Counted from the stretch's first letter, positions 7,551 to 20,007 are shown. The stretch: DNA of 64,000 bases from Shewanella algidipiscicola (GCF_003605125.1 NZ_QPQT01000011.1:1-64000); one strand, 5' to 3'. Program-made: numbers and translations. The notes: generated by a model not told the origin, from the sequence alone.

Positions 7551-9689
7551 TTAGAACTTAGCTTCTAACGCCAAACCAAAGTGACGCCCTTCACCTACCG
7601 TGACATCGGTATTAGTGCCACCCGCTAGGTAATCGGTATCGAATAGGTTCTTCACATTCAGGCGTACGCTGACATCACTGCCCATGACGTCCATGGTATA
7701 AGCTGCCCCCATATCGAAACGTACATAGCTATCTTTGCTGATGCTGTTGCTGGTGTTGGCAAAACGCTCACCAACATAAATAGCACCAAAGTTAAACGCT
7801 AAATCATCAGTCATCTCATAACGAGTCCAGACGTTTGCCGACCATTCAGGCGCATCCACTGGTGTCTTACCGTTTAAGCTATCTGCTTCGGGACGAACAT
7901 ACTCTGCATCAAGGTACATCATAGAGCTAGTTACAAACCACTGATCACTGACTTGTCCCTGTGCACCTACCTCGAAGCCTTTATGGCGTTGCTCACCGCT
8001 TTGGGTGGTAATGGTTTGCTTACCCGCGCTAGAGATAACATCAAGCTCTTCGGTGACGGTGACGTTAGAGACTGTGATATCAAATACGGCACCCGTCAAT
8101 AGCAAGCTGCCATCAAAAAACTCCCACTTAGTCCCGATTTCGTATTGCTCACCATACTCAGGATTAAGGTTCATCTTATCGTTAATATCTTCGGCATCGT
8201 TAACTTGCCCTTGCGGCGTGAAGCTCTTAGAGTAGTTAACATAGATGCTACCGTTGTCCGTTGGCGAGTAGATCACGCCAAACTTAGGCGACACGGCATA
8301 GCTATTATTACCCTCACCCTCTTTTTTCTGCTCGTCATAACGCACGCCCGCCAATACCTTCCAGCTGTCGTTAATGCTCACGAGATCCTGAATGTAGAAA
8401 CCATAATGTTTGTAATCACTCTCAGACTTGGTGCTGTCTCTGTGATAATCCAGATCGGGACTAGGGAGTGGTTGGCCAGGCATCACGGGTTGGCCTCTAG
8501 TGCCAGCATCTTTTAACTGACCATAATAGTAGTCAAGCATATTGGCGCCGATTAAGAACTGATGCTCAAAACTGCCCGTGCTGAACTTGCTCGTGATATC
8601 AACAAAGCCAGTTTTGTGCTGCCAATCGTCATAACGATCGAATGGGCTGATGGTATAACCATCTTTAAATGGATCTTCAGAACCTTTAGCTAAACTTGGC
8701 AATGAGTCTAGGCGCTGACGATTAAACTGTTGGTCGTTATAACCGGCTTTAACTTTCCAATCATCATTGATGTGGTAGGTCAGTTCGGCGCCCAAATTAG
8801 TAATAGTATTGTCGGTAAACGCCCATGGCATATCCCAGATAATGTCACGGCCACCAATCAACTCACCATCACTATTTAACCAACCGCCACGGTCAATACC
8901 GGTTTTATCTTGGGTATGATCATATTTGAGTGACAAAAGAAGATCGTCGGTAATGTCAAACTCTAGATTTAAGTAGCCTAACCAACGATCACGCTCTTGA
9001 TTAGTGTCATCCTGATAATCACGCCAGTATTGTGTATCTTGCTTAACCAACACAGTGCGATAGCGCATAGTTTGTGCTTCATTTAAACTACCACCAGCAT
9101 CGAGTTTTAGACGGGTAGATCCATATTCGTCAGTATCGAAACCAAGCTCAAGTAAAGATTCACCGCTGGCTTTTTTAGTGACCATATTGATAAGTCCACC
9201 AGGACCAGACTGACCATATAGCATACTAGATGGTCCCTTTAAGACCTCAACCTGCTGTAATGTCTCGATAGGTTGTACATAGTGAGACCACTGTTGCTGG
9301 CCGTTAATCAAGAATCCTGAACCAGAAGAGAGTTCAAAACCGCGAATATTAAACACTTGGCGGTTCCATTTCTCACTACCACCGGTGACACTGGAATCAT
9401 TAACCAACACCTCAGAAAGGTTAGTGGCGAGTTGCTCGTCAATGACGAAATCAGGGATAACGCTAACTGATTGAGGGGTATCCATTAAGTCAATATCGCC
9501 ACGCATAGCGCCAGAAGCTACACCCACTTTATAATCGTTAAAGGTACGGCCGGTAACCGTAATACGTTCTATGCTAGCATCGGCAGTAGTATTGCCCGCT
9601 TCATCAGCCGAAACAGACACACTAGCTAATGCAGCTACAACCGCTAAACCTACACTCGAGTATTTAAACGTAGCGCCCTTCATTGACAT
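7551..9689 (-). CDS. TonB-dependent siderophore receptor
   Basis: The outer-membrane receptor has 712 residues. A signal peptide ends near residue 28 (ASVSVSA). The plug domain (about 60-180) contains DLMDTPQSVSVIPDFVIDEQ and the typical LKGPSSMLYGQSGPGG segment. A 22-strand barrel follows, with the C-terminal motif NVKNLFDTDYLAGG and a terminal Phe. The organisation fits the siderophore subclass (FhuA/FecA-like) rather than vitamin B12 or sugar receptors; the exact ligand cannot be read from the sequence. The gene is monocistronic, with a Fur-like box upstream and a terminator downstream. GGGG precedes the chosen ATG by 5 bp. Confidence 0.9.
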   Translation of the reverse strand: MSMKGATFKYSSVGLAVVAALASVSVSADEAGNTTADASIERITVTGRTFNDYKVGVASGAMRGDIDLMDTPQSVSVIPDFVIDEQLATNLSEVLVNDSSVTGGSEKWNRQVFNIRGFELSSGSGFLINGQQQWSHYVQPIETLQQVEVLKGPSSMLYGQSGPGGLINMVTKKASGESLLELGFDTDEYGSTRLKLDAGGSLNEAQTMRYRTVLVKQDTQYWRDYQDDTNQERDRWLGYLNLEFDITDDLLLSLKYDHTQDKTGIDRGGWLNSDGELIGGRDIIWDMPWAFTDNTITNLGAELTYHINDDWKVKAGYNDQQFNRQRLDSLPSLAKGSEDPFKDGYTISPFDRYDDWQHKTGFVDITSKFSTGSFEHQFLIGANMLDYYYGQLKDAGTRGQPVMPGQPLPSPDLDYHRDSTKSESDYKHYGFYIQDLVSINDSWKVLAGVRYDEQKKEGEGNNSYAVSPKFGVIYSPTDNGSIYVNYSKSFTPQGQVNDAEDINDKMNLNPEYGEQYEIGTKWEFFDGSLLLTGAVFDITVSNVTVTEELDVISSAGKQTITTQSGEQRHKGFEVGAQGQVSDQWFVTSSMMYLDAEYVRPEADSLNGKTPVDAPEWSANVWTRYEMTDDLAFNFGAIYVGERFANTSNSISKDSYVRFDMGAAYTMDVMGSDVSVRLNVKNLFDTDYLAGGTNTDVTVGEGRHFGLALEAKF

Positions 9690-9738
9690 AACAACCCCAT
9701 AACTAAAAACGACAACAGAAAAAGTTGCGCTAAATATA

Positions 9739-9757
9739 AATGAGAATTGTTTTTATT
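9739..9757 (-). promoter_or_regulatory. Fur-like box upstream of the siderophore receptor
   Basis: AATGAGAATTGTTTTTATT matches the AATGAGAATAATTATCATT form of the Fur box at 15 of 19 positions. It lies about 50 bp before the receptor start, so iron repression is likely. Confidence 0.6.
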
Positions 9758-9852
9758 TAAGCTTCTTTACATCTCTTTACAATGCAAAGTGAGCCAGTTC
9801 AATTTATTGCGCCTTAACGGTTAAATTTCATGCACCTCAATGAGCTGGCAAT

Positions 9853-9878
9853 AAAAAAGCGACCCTGTAAGGTCGCTT
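9853..9878 (-). terminator. Terminator copy attached to the glmU fragment
   Basis: The stem AAGCGACC/GGTCGCTT with loop CTGTAA is identical to the terminator of the full glmU. On the minus strand it is followed by six T. On the plus strand the T-run is broken to TTAATTG. Confidence 0.7.
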
Positions 9879-10079
9879 AATTGTTGGACTCAAGTCCAAA
9901 CTTAATACCTTGTTTTACTTCTTAAGCTTAACGGGACGAGTCCAGCCGCTTAAGTGGCGCTGCTTGACGCGAGTAATGACCAACTCATCGGCCGCTACAT
10001 CAAGGGTTATGGTAGAACCGGCTCCGAGAGTCGCACCCTTGCCAGTAGTTACTGGTGCGACAAGCTGAGTGTCACAACC
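9853..10079 (-). pseudogene. Duplicated 3' end of glmU with its terminator
   Basis: This segment is a tandem copy, same orientation and without gaps, of 11416-11642 (the last about 54 codons of glmU, the stop and the terminator). The first roughly 155 bp differ at only about four positions. The last roughly 70 bp differ at about eighteen, yet the encoded residues are nearly unchanged: I see only Arg to Leu, Ile to Thr and Ser to Cys before similarity stops. There is no start codon or upstream catalytic domain, so it is a fragment. The mostly silent differences suggest that the far part came from another functional glmU allele. Confidence 0.9.
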
Positions 10080-10463
10080 AACTCCTCAGAACTTGGTAAA
10101 AATCTCATTCTTACAACAAATTAATCAGCCTTGCCGACAAGCAGTATTCATAAACAGATATAAAAAAGCGACCTACTTAACTTTATTTTCAAATTATTTA
10201 CTTCAGCAAAAATAAGGCTACTTATCTTAATATTTAACTAACTTACCAAGCTTCCTCATTTTGTACGGCTTTATCTATCTGGACAGAATTACCATTTTAA
10301 ATTGGGTAGAAGTGTCGATAAGGATACTTCAATATTTGCTTATTAGTTGCTATTGGCCATTACTTGCAATTTCCTATATGGCAAACATCTAAAAACAGCA
10401 TTGACACAACAATAAAAAAATAACAAAATAACAATCAAGCAACTTACTTAAAAGGATTTAAAT
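10080..10463. other. AT-rich non-coding leader of the cassette
   Basis: No supported gene. The stretch is clearly richer in A and T than the flanking housekeeping genes. It contains a third, isolated copy of AAAAAAGCGACC (10162-10173), the first 12 bases of the glmU terminator. Confidence 0.5.
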
Positions 10464-10635
10464 ATGAAAAAAAATAGCATTATCACTTCTAATATTTCTG
10501 GGTTTAAGCACTAATGCCTTTGCAATTACTTGCGGTTGCCCTAGTGGCGAGATGACAGTTGAAGTAGGAAGTAATGGTAATATTACAATGAAATGCTCTA
10601 GTGGGCCCATAGAATGCAACATACAGCTGCAGTAA
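10464..10635 (+). pseudogene. Small secreted Cys-rich peptide gene, frameshifted in an A8 tract
   Basis: An ATG at 10464 has a good AAAGGA site 7 bp upstream but reads only 16 codons. Removing one A from the run of eight after the ATG (10467-10474) opens a 56-codon frame. It starts with a classic signal peptide (KKIALSLLIFLGLS, then TNAFA) and continues as a mature part of about 36 residues beginning ITCGCPSGEMTVEV, with four Cys. The long frame has no start of its own, because a TGA overlaps the ATG. So it is a frameshift mutant, a slippage-read gene, a phase-variable gene or a sequencing error. I do not recognise the family. Confidence 0.6.
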
Positions 10636-10668
10636 ATAGTCTTTGAGTTATTATTGACGAGCACAACA

Positions 10669-10697
10669 AAAAGTGAACAACATTAGTGTTCACTTTT
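10669..10697 (+). other. Hairpin between the two cassette genes
   Basis: AAAAGTGAACA (10669-10679) and its complement (10687-10697) form an 11-bp stem with a 7-base loop, followed by only four T. It could be a weak terminator or a processing/attenuation structure just before the ribosome site of the next gene. Confidence 0.5.
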
Positions 10698-10711
10698 ATA
10701 AAGGATTTAGC

Positions 10712-11374
10712 ATGAAAAAGGGATTTATATTTGGTTTATTAGCGGTACTTACGGTATTTACCTATCATTTTTTCAACCAGCCGGTGTCAGTAAAGCCCCC
10801 CCCGCTCGAACTTCTCTCAGATAGTTCAATCATAGACAGTAACAGCGATATAAAAAACCTGGATAAAACCACGGTTACCAATCTCGGTAACAAAAATAGT
10901 GTCAAGGTCATAAAGCCCACTCAACATACCGAACCTTCTGAAAGTTCTGATAAATTGAGTGAATCTGATTTCAATAGCGGTGAATCCATCACCAACGCCT
11001 TTGTACTTGAAAATGACGTTATATCTAAAGATGCGTTACAAGACTTCTTCACTATAGATAACCTAGATGAGTTGATATTAAAAATCAAAAATATTGCTCC
11101 TACAGAACAGTCAGAAACGCGAGAGTATCAACTTTCACAAAATCTTAAGGTGTTTCATAATACCAACTATTATGCTGAGTCATACGCATGCGCAGGAAGA
11201 ATTTGTACACTATCGCTCAACTATGACGAATTAAAGAAAGAGGAATTGACTGAATTTTCAAAGTTTTCTAAAAACTATACCTTTACCAATACTAGCGTAA
11301 ATAAATATGGTGAGAAACAGTTGAAAGCCATCTATATAGCCACCGACGATCCTAGCAAGCTCACTGTTAAATAA
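10712..11374 (+). CDS. Unknown single-pass anchored protein of the glmU cassette
   Basis: The protein has 220 residues from the ATG at 10712, which follows an AAAGGA site. The same AAAGGATTTA-ATGAAAAA leader precedes the small peptide gene upstream. A short N-terminal hydrophobic helix (about 4-18, GFIFGLLAVLTVFTY) is followed by a Ser/Asp/Asn-rich linker and a C-terminal domain (about 110-220) with two Cys near the sequence ACAGRICTLSL. The composition is AT-rich and lysine/asparagine-rich, unlike the neighbouring genes, which points to transfer. No domain recognised; an exported, membrane-tethered protein is inferred. A GTG at 10673 lies inside a hairpin and is a poor alternative start. Confidence 0.6.
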   Translation: MKKGFIFGLLAVLTVFTYHFFNQPVSVKPPPLELLSDSSIIDSNSDIKNLDKTTVTNLGNKNSVKVIKPTQHTEPSESSDKLSESDFNSGESITNAFVLENDVISKDALQDFFTIDNLDELILKIKNIAPTEQSETREYQLSQNLKVFHNTNYYAESYACAGRICTLSLNYDELKKEELTEFSKFSKNYTFTNTSVNKYGEKQLKAIYIATDDPSKLTVK

Positions 11375-11415
11375 AGTAGAAACAGCTGTCAAAACTGCAG
11401 TTTAGGTCTGAAAGC

Positions 11416-11445
11416 AAAAAAGCGACCCTGTAAGGTCGCTTTTTT
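11416..11445. terminator. Bidirectional terminator between the cassette and glmU
   Basis: A perfect 12-bp stem, AAAAAAGCGACC (11416-11427) with GGTCGCTTTTTT (11434-11445), has loop CTGTAA. It gives a U-run on either strand, so it can end both glmU and the convergent cassette gene. Confidence 0.9.
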
Positions 11446-11477
11446 GTTGGACTCAAGTCCAAACTTAATACCCTGTT

Positions 11478-12842
11478 TTACTTCTTAAGCTTAACGGGAC
11501 GAGTCCAGCCGCTTAAGTGGCGCTGCTTGACGCGAGTAATGACCAACTCATCGGCCGCTACATCACGGGTTATGGTTGAACCCGCCCCCAATGTAGCGCC
11601 CTTACCTATGGTGACAGGCGCAACAAGCTGAGTGTCACTACCTACAAACACATTATCTTCAATCACTGTAAGATGTTTATTGGCGCCATCATAATTACAG
11701 GTGATGGTACCCGCACCGATATTCACTCCCGCACCAATTTGCGCATCGCCAATATAGGCAAGATGCCCCGCTTTAGAGCCTTCACCTAACACGGCTTTTT
11801 TCATCTCTACGAAATTACCAATATGGGCATCACGTTTAAGTTCGGCGCCGGGGCGCAAACGTGCAAAAGGCCCTGCGCTGGCTTTTTCGCCAACAATGGC
11901 ATTTTCAACAATCGAATAAGGTTTGATTTCAGCGTTATCGGCAATGTCACAGTCAATTAAAATCGCGCCAGCGCCAATGGTCACGTTATTACCTATGGTC
12001 ACTTTACCTTGGAATATCACATTCACATCGACCATCACATCCATACCCACACTGACGTCGCCGCGAATATCGATACGCGCAGGATCTCTAAGGTTAGCCC
12101 CAGCCAGCATCAGTTTTTCAGCGGCGCGGGCTTGATAAGCACGTTCAAGTTGGGCTAACTGTACGCGATTATTAGCGCCTTCCACTTCGATAGCGGACTC
12201 TGGTTGGGCTGTGGTAATCGCAACCCCATCGCGATGAGCCATAGCCACTATGTCGGTAAGATAATATTCACCTTGCGCGTTATTCGCTGATAATTGCCCC
12301 AGCCATTCTTTTAACTGTTTACCTGGCGCAGCCATAATACCGGTATTCACTTCATTAATGGCTAGCTGCTCGGCATTGGCATCTTTTTGCTCGACAATAC
12401 CAACGACTTTACCCGCATCGCGCACGATACGGCCATATCCCGTTGGGTTAGGCAGGTTAACGGTTAAGATAGCTAAGCCATTCGCTGCACGGGCAGCAAG
12501 TAGCGCCTCGAGAGTCGATGGCTGAATCAAGGGCACATCACCGTATAAAATCAGCACGGTATCGTCATCATTAATATTGTCATTGGCTTGTGCCACAGCG
12601 TGACCCGTTCCCAGTTGCTCAGCTTGTAATACCCAGTTAAGTTGCTGCTCACCTAAGCTCGCTTGCAGCTTATCAGCACCATAGCCATACACCAGCTGAA
12701 TCGTATCGCTGCCCACGTTATGCGCGGTATCAATCACATGTTGCACCATACTTTTATGGGCAATAGGGTGAAGAACTTTCGGGAGATCTGAGCGCATGCG
12801 GGTTCCCTTGCCTGCGGCCAAAATCACTACATTCAGTGCCAT
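11478..12842 (-). CDS. glmU: Bifunctional N-acetylglucosamine-1-phosphate uridyltransferase / glucosamine-1-phosphate acetyltransferase
   Basis: GlmU makes UDP-GlcNAc for peptidoglycan and LPS. The 454 residues match the family length. The N-terminal pyrophosphorylase domain (about 1-230) starts [20 protein letters not shown]. The C-terminal part (about 250-450) is a left-handed beta-helix of hexapeptide repeats with [18 protein letters not shown], the acetyl-CoA-binding side. It ends [14 protein letters not shown]. The terminal 54 codons and the terminator are duplicated 1.56 kb downstream, but this copy is complete. It lies downstream of the ATP synthase operon and a DsrE-like gene, each apparently its own unit. 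Confidence 0.97.
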   Translation of the reverse strand: MALNVVILAAGKGTRMRSDLPKVLHPIAHKSMVQHVIDTAHNVGSDTIQLVYGYGADKLQASLGEQQLNWVLQAEQLGTGHAVAQANDNINDDDTVLILYGDVPLIQPSTLEALLAARAANGLAILTVNLPNPTGYGRIVRDAGKVVGIVEQKDANAEQLAINEVNTGIMAAPGKQLKEWLGQLSANNAQGEYYLTDIVAMAHRDGVAITTAQPESAIEVEGANNRVQLAQLERAYQARAAEKLMLAGANLRDPARIDIRGDVSVGMDVMVDVNVIFQGKVTIGNNVTIGAGAILIDCDIADNAEIKPYSIVENAIVGEKASAGPFARLRPGAELKRDAHIGNFVEMKKAVLGEGSKAGHLAYIGDAQIGAGVNIGAGTITCNYDGANKHLTVIEDNVFVGSDTQLVAPVTIGKGATLGAGSTITRDVAADELVITRVKQRHLSGWTRPVKLKK

Positions 12843-12964
12843 GGGGTTATCCTTGAGCTAATGCTGGTTTAAATAATGAGGTCAACTTTTGTGGGGGTGA
12901 TTTTAATGGATTGAGCATGTAAAAGCGACTTCCCCCCCATTAAAGCATCACTCATTGTTAATCG

Positions 12965-13324
12965 TTAAAAAGTCACGCTTTTATCAGTGGTTAATACCCA
13001 TTGGGCTAAATCATCCATAGTGGCAACTTGGCACCCTTCAATCACCACCAATTCGCTGAGCCCACGAGCCTGCATACAAGAACCACAAAATTTCACCTCC
13101 CCCCCCTGAGCTATAACGATCTCTAGCATCTGTTGCAAATTGTAGCCTTCACTGGGGTTCTGTTTAGGTAGTACCGCGGTGATCGCATCTGATAACAAGA
13201 ATAACTTTACCTTTGCTGGTGGAGATTCTTGTTCATTGAGTTGTATCGCCAAACGTAATGCATTAAATAATCTCTCAGAGCCATAAGGGGCATCATTCAC
13301 GATAATGAGAATCTGTTGCATCAT
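12965..13324 (-). CDS. DsrE-family protein
   Basis: The protein has 119 residues from the first of two adjacent ATGs, placed behind an AGAGG site; a longer frame from 13363 lacks one. The fold signatures of the DsrE/YchN group are visible: QQILIIVNDAPYGSERLFNA at the N-terminus and the CGSCMQARGL motif near residues 75-84, with the Cys pair expected of sulfur-relay proteins. The C-terminal MDDLAQWVL helix also fits. The family transfers or binds persulfide sulfur in characterised members. The substrate here is unknown. It sits alone between atpC and glmU. Confidence 0.8.
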   Translation of the reverse strand: MMQQILIIVNDAPYGSERLFNALRLAIQLNEQESPPAKVKLFLLSDAITAVLPKQNPSEGYNLQQMLEIVIAQGGEVKFCGSCMQARGLSELVVIEGCQVATMDDLAQWVLTTDKSVTF

Positions 13325-13441
13325 AAAACCTCTTGCTAAAGTAGAAAGGGAAAAGAGTAACACTGATTAAATGCCAAAAGACTTAACTGGCTCACGTCCA
13401 AAAAAGATCCTTATTATTGTTGGTTTATTTTTAGATACAAA

Positions 13442-13471
13442 AAAGGCGAAAACCTTTCGGTTTCCGCCTTT
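13442..13471 (-). terminator. Terminator of the ATP synthase operon
   Basis: On the minus strand AAAGGCGGAAACC pairs with GGTTTTCGCCTTT (one G-U pair) around GAAA, followed by a T-run. It lies 18 bp past the atpC stop. Confidence 0.9.
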
Positions 13472-13489
13472 CATAATCAAACAATAACC

Positions 13490-13918
13490 TTATCTGGCAA
13501 TGTTCTTTTTGATGGTTTCGACAACGCGAAGCTGAGCAACTGCTTGAGCTAACTCAACCTCTGCTGCTGCATAGTTAAAGTCTGCGCCAGCATTTGCCAT
13601 ATGGGCTTCTGCACGACGCTTAGCTTCAGCTGCTGCTTGCTCGTCAATCTCATCGGCACGCATAACGACGTCAGCCAATACTGAAATTGAAGAAGGTTGT
13701 ACTTCCAGGATACCACCCGAAAGATAAAACACCTCTTCACTTCCATTTTGCTTGACGATGCGCGCCATGCCAGGTTTGATACTTGTTAGCAGAGCCGCGT
13801 GACCAGGCATAATACCTAGCTCGCCTTCTATTCCGGAAATTTGTAGCTGAGCTACTCGACCAGAAAATATATGATTCTCTGCGCTTACCATATCAAGCTG
13901 TACTGTCATGGCTGCCAT
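13490..13918 (-). CDS. atpC: ATP synthase epsilon subunit
   Basis: Epsilon is part of the F1 central stalk and inhibits ATP hydrolysis. The 142 residues contain an N-terminal beta-sandwich (about 4-88, with [20 protein letters not shown]) and a C-terminal helical hairpin rich in Ala and Glu. The ATG at 13918 follows AGGAGA by 5 bp. It is the last gene of the operon, 31 bp after atpD, and ends just before a strong terminator. Confidence 0.95.
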   Translation of the reverse strand: MAAMTVQLDMVSAENHIFSGRVAQLQISGIEGELGIMPGHAALLTSIKPGMARIVKQNGSEEVFYLSGGILEVQPSSISVLADVVMRADEIDEQAAAEAKRRAEAHMANAGADFNYAAAEVELAQAVAQLRVVETIKKNIAR

Positions 13919-13949
13919 CCGTTCTCCTTAAACTAAATCAAAGACCTAG

Positions 13950-15356
<1,407 letters not shown>

Positions 15357-15361
15357 CTAGC

Positions 15362-16222
15362 CTAAACGGCGGCAGCACCTGAAACAATTTCCGACAACTC
15401 TTGCGTAATCGCAGCCTGACGGGCTTTGTTATAGACCAACTGCAAGTCATCAATAAGTTCACCAGCGTTGTCTGTTGCAGCTTTCATAGCAACCATACGG
15501 GCCGCTTGCTCAGATGCAATATTCTCAACAACACCTTGATAAACCTGAGATTCAACAAAACGAACCAACAAAGTATCTAACAATACTTTTGGATCTGGCT
15601 CATAGATATAATCCCACTGATGAGTAAACTCATCTTTTTCAGACTTAGGCAAAGGTAGCAGCTGCTCGATCACCGGGGTTTGCGTCATAGTATTTACAAA
15701 CTTGTTGAATACTACGTACAAACGGTCCAGTTTGCCTTCGTTGTAAGCTTGTAGCATTACACGCACTGTTCCGATCAGGTCGGCTAGCTTTGGGGCATCG
15801 CCTAAACCTGAAGCAGAAGCAGACACCTGTCCGCCAAAGCTATTGAAGAATTGCGCACTACGTGCACCAATTGCACAGAATTCGACTTCTGCACCAGCTT
15901 CACGCTGCTTCTTTACGTCTGCGACAACCTTCTTGAAAAGGTTGACGTTCAGACCACCACAAAGACCACGGTCGGTTGACACCACAATGTAACCAACACG
16001 CTTAGCTTCTCGCACTTCCAAATATGGATGCTTATATTCGAGAGAACCTTGCGCCACGTGACCGATCACCTTACGCATATTTTCTGCATATGGACGACTG
16101 GCTGACATGCGATCTTGTGCTTTACGCATTTTGCTCGCGGCAACCATTTCCATTGCAGACGTGATCTTCTGAGTGTTTTTAACACTCGCGATCTTGGTTT
16201 TAATCTCTTTAGCGTTGGCCAT
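15362..16222 (-). CDS. atpG: ATP synthase gamma subunit
   Basis: This is the rotor shaft of F1. The 286 residues start [20 protein letters not shown], matching the E. coli protein (287). I chose the ATG at 16222 because GGAGAG lies 6 bp upstream; the open frame extends 13 codons further but without a ribosome site. The long N- and C-terminal helices that form the coiled shaft (about 1-55 and 210-286) are evident. The conserved [11 protein letters not shown] sequence lies near 80. Confidence 0.97.
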   Translation of the reverse strand: MANAKEIKTKIASVKNTQKITSAMEMVAASKMRKAQDRMSASRPYAENMRKVIGHVAQGSLEYKHPYLEVREAKRVGYIVVSTDRGLCGGLNVNLFKKVVADVKKQREAGAEVEFCAIGARSAQFFNSFGGQVSASASGLGDAPKLADLIGTVRVMLQAYNEGKLDRLYVVFNKFVNTMTQTPVIEQLLPLPKSEKDEFTHQWDYIYEPDPKVLLDTLLVRFVESQVYQGVVENIASEQAARMVAMKAATDNAGELIDDLQLVYNKARQAAITQELSEIVSGAAAV

Positions 16223-16270
16223 CTTTACTCTCCAATTCTGGACCTGAGGTGCCTGAGGCACCTCTAAAAT

Positions 16271-17812
16271 TTACCAGGTTTGGGTTTCGACGAACTTGTC
16301 CAAGCTAGCCTTCAACGCACCTTCGATATCGGCATTATAATCGCCAGTATCGTTGATGGTCTTCATTAGGTCAGCATGTTCACTGTTCATGAAAGAGAGC
16401 AGAGACGCTTCGAAGTTACCAACTTTGTTCAGCTCAACGCTCTTCAAGTAACCTTTTTCAGCTGCGAAAATAGACACAGACTGTTCAGCGATACTCATTG
16501 GAGCATATTGCTTTTGCTTCATTAGTTCGGTAACACGCTCACCATGCTCAAGTTGAGCACGAGTTGCATCGTCAAGATCAGATGCAAACTGTGAGAACGC
16601 TGCAAGCTCTCGATACTGTGCAAGAGCGGTACGGATACCACCAGACAGTTTCTTGATGATCTTAGTCTGCGCTGCACCACCAACACGAGAAACTGAGATA
16701 CCTGGGTTAACCGCTGGACGTAGGCCAGAGTTAAATAGGTCGGTTTCAAGGAAGATCTGACCATCGGTAATCGAAATTACGTTAGTCGGTACGAATGCAG
16801 AAACGTCACCTGCTTGAGTTTCAATAATCGGCAGTGCGGTTAGAGAGCCAGTTTTGCCCTTAACTTCACCTTTAGTGAACTTCTCAACATACTCAACGTT
16901 TACACGTGAAGCACGTTCTAACAGACGAGAGTGAAGATAGAATACGTCACCTGGGTATGCTTCACGTCCTGGAGGACGCTTAAGCAGCAATGAGATCTGA
17001 CGGTAAGCAACTGCTTGCTTAGACAGGTCATCATAGACGATTAGTGAGTCTTCACCGCGGTCACGGAAGTATTCACCCATGGTACAACCAGAGTATGGTG
17101 CCAAGTATTGCAGTGCAGCAGCTTCTGAAGCTGTAGCAACGACAACAATGGTGTTCGCCAAAGCGCCATGCTCTTCTAGCTTGCGTACTACGTTAGCGAT
17201 TGTAGAGGCCTTTTGGCCTACGGCTACGTACACACACTTAATGCCAGAATTTTTTTGGTTGATGATGGCGTCGATCGCTAGAGCGGTTTTACCGATCTGA
17301 CGGTCACCAATGATCAATTCACGTTGTCCACGACCGATAGGGATCATAGAGTCAACGGCTTTGTAACCAGTTTGCACTGGCTGATCAACTGATTTACGCT
17401 CAATTACACCAGGTGCAATTACTTCAACAGGTGAGAAACCATCGCTATCGATAGGTCCTTTACCGTCAATTGGCTCACCTAGAGTGTTGACTACACGGCC
17501 TAATAGACCACGGCCAACAGGTACTTCCAAAATACGGCCTGTTGTTTTAACTTTATCGCCTTCAGCCAAAGAGGCATAAGGGCCCATTACTACGGCACCG
17601 ACAGAATCACGTTCTAAGTTCAACGCGATTGCAAAACGGTTGCCAGGCAGCTCGATCATTTCACCCTGCATCACGTCGGCTAGGCCGTGGATGCGGATGA
17701 TGCCGTCACTTACTGCAACGATAGTACCTTCGTTGCGAGCTTCACTAACGACTTCGAACTGCTCGATCCGCTGTTTAATCAGATCGCTGATTTCAGTGGA
17801 ATTCAGTTGCAT
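16271..17812 (-). CDS. atpA: ATP synthase alpha subunit
   Basis: This is the regulatory nucleotide-binding F1 subunit. The 513 residues equal the E. coli length when started at the ATG at 17812. That ATG has GGGAG 7 bp upstream; a TTG two codons earlier is too close to that site. The Walker A loop [13 protein letters not shown] is near residues 169-181, and the [18 protein letters not shown] segment near 370 carries the conserved Arg-finger region. It lies 48 bp upstream of atpG and 14 bp after atpH. Confidence 0.98.
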   Translation of the reverse strand: MQLNSTEISDLIKQRIEQFEVVSEARNEGTIVAVSDGIIRIHGLADVMQGEMIELPGNRFAIALNLERDSVGAVVMGPYASLAEGDKVKTTGRILEVPVGRGLLGRVVNTLGEPIDGKGPIDSDGFSPVEVIAPGVIERKSVDQPVQTGYKAVDSMIPIGRGQRELIIGDRQIGKTALAIDAIINQKNSGIKCVYVAVGQKASTIANVVRKLEEHGALANTIVVVATASEAAALQYLAPYSGCTMGEYFRDRGEDSLIVYDDLSKQAVAYRQISLLLKRPPGREAYPGDVFYLHSRLLERASRVNVEYVEKFTKGEVKGKTGSLTALPIIETQAGDVSAFVPTNVISITDGQIFLETDLFNSGLRPAVNPGISVSRVGGAAQTKIIKKLSGGIRTALAQYRELAAFSQFASDLDDATRAQLEHGERVTELMKQKQYAPMSIAEQSVSIFAAEKGYLKSVELNKVGNFEASLLSFMNSEHADLMKTINDTGDYNADIEGALKASLDKFVETQTW

Positions 17813-17826
17813 GCTCAAACTCCCAA

Positions 17827-18360
17827 TTACGACTGCAGCGTATCAGACAGACGCGAAATTTTTCCGCGGACCGAGCCGTCAATGACTAAGTCTCCTGCCG
17901 TGATAATTACACCAGCAATAAGGCTGGTATCTATGCTGCAATTCAGCTTAACTTTGCGTGCTAGACGTTTCTCTAGAGAAGCGCTCAGCTCTTGTAGTTG
18001 CTCAGAGGTTAGCTCTGTAGCTGAAACAATGTCTGCTTCAACTTCATTAGCATACTCACGTTGCATCTCAACAAATTGTTGAGCAACAGCTGGTAGCGCA
18101 ACTAAACGACCGTTTTCAGCCATTACCTTTAACAGATTCTGAGCTTGCTCATTGATCTGCTCACCACAAACTCCAATAAAGAGTTCTGCAAGCTTACTGC
18201 TGGCTAAAGAGCCAGACAATAAAGGCTGCATGGTTTCGTTTTCACTCACCAATGCGGCAAAGTTCAGCATTTCTGCCCAACTCTCTACTGCTTTCTGTTC
18301 AAGAGCGAAATCAAAAGCTGCCTTTGCGTAAGGACGAGCGATGGTGGTTATTTCAGCCAT
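17827..18360 (-). CDS. atpH: ATP synthase delta subunit
   Basis: This subunit of the peripheral stalk links F1 to the b dimer. The 177 residues match the E. coli length. The N-terminal helical bundle begins [18 protein letters not shown]. The C-terminal signature [21 protein letters not shown] occurs near 142-162. It is located between atpF and atpA. Confidence 0.96.
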   Translation of the reverse strand: MAEITTIARPYAKAAFDFALEQKAVESWAEMLNFAALVSENETMQPLLSGSLASSKLAELFIGVCGEQINEQAQNLLKVMAENGRLVALPAVAQQFVEMQREYANEVEADIVSATELTSEQLQELSASLEKRLARKVKLNCSIDTSLIAGVIITAGDLVIDGSVRGKISRLSDTLQS

Positions 18361-18376
18361 AACTCAAGCTCCTTAT

Positions 18377-18847
18377 TTAAAGTTCAGCAACAAGTTTATT
18401 AACTATGTCACTGTGTGCGGCTTCATCAATCGAACGTTCAAGAATCTTTTCTGCGCCAGCAATAGCTAATACAGCTACTTGCTTACGTAGATCTTCTTTC
18501 ACGCGATTACGTTCGTTTTCAATTTCGGCATGACCCTGAGCAATGATTTTCGCTCGCTCGGTATCAGCTTCAACTTTTGCTTCATCAACGATCTGAGCTT
18601 TGCGTTTATTCGCTTGCTCAATAATTTCGTTTGCTGTTGCTTTAGCGTCTTTTAGTTGCTCTGTGGCTTTCACCTGAGCTAACTCTAAATCTTTTGCAGC
18701 ACGTCCTGCATCAGCTAGACCATCAGCAATTTTCTTCTGGCGTTCTTCGATAGCGTTCATCAATGGCGGCCATACAAACTTCATGCAAAACCACACAAAG
18801 AGAAGAAAAGAAATCGCTTGGCCTAGCAGGGTAGCGTTAATACTCAT
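18377..18847 (-). CDS. atpF: ATP synthase b subunit
   Basis: This is the peripheral stalk and membrane anchor of the ATP synthase. The 156 residues equal the E. coli length. One N-terminal membrane helix (about 5-26, [20 protein letters not shown]) is followed by a long charged amphipathic helix, rich in Ala, Glu and Lys, that dimerises as a coiled coil. It lies 27 bp after atpE. Confidence 0.96.
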   Translation of the reverse strand: MSINATLLGQAISFLLFVWFCMKFVWPPLMNAIEERQKKIADGLADAGRAAKDLELAQVKATEQLKDAKATANEIIEQANKRKAQIVDEAKVEADTERAKIIAQGHAEIENERNRVKEDLRKQVAVLAIAGAEKILERSIDEAAHSDIVNKLVAEL

Positions 18848-18874
18848 AACGACAACTCCTTTCTAAGGGGACGA

Positions 18875-19150
<276 letters not shown>

Positions 19151-19164
19151 CTAATTTTAATAAA

Positions 19165-20007
<843 letters not shown>

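Noticed and set aside
10458..10664. Minus-strand 68-codon frame opposite the small peptide gene
   Set aside because: It is the antisense shadow of a gene with a clear ribosome site and signal peptide on the other strand.
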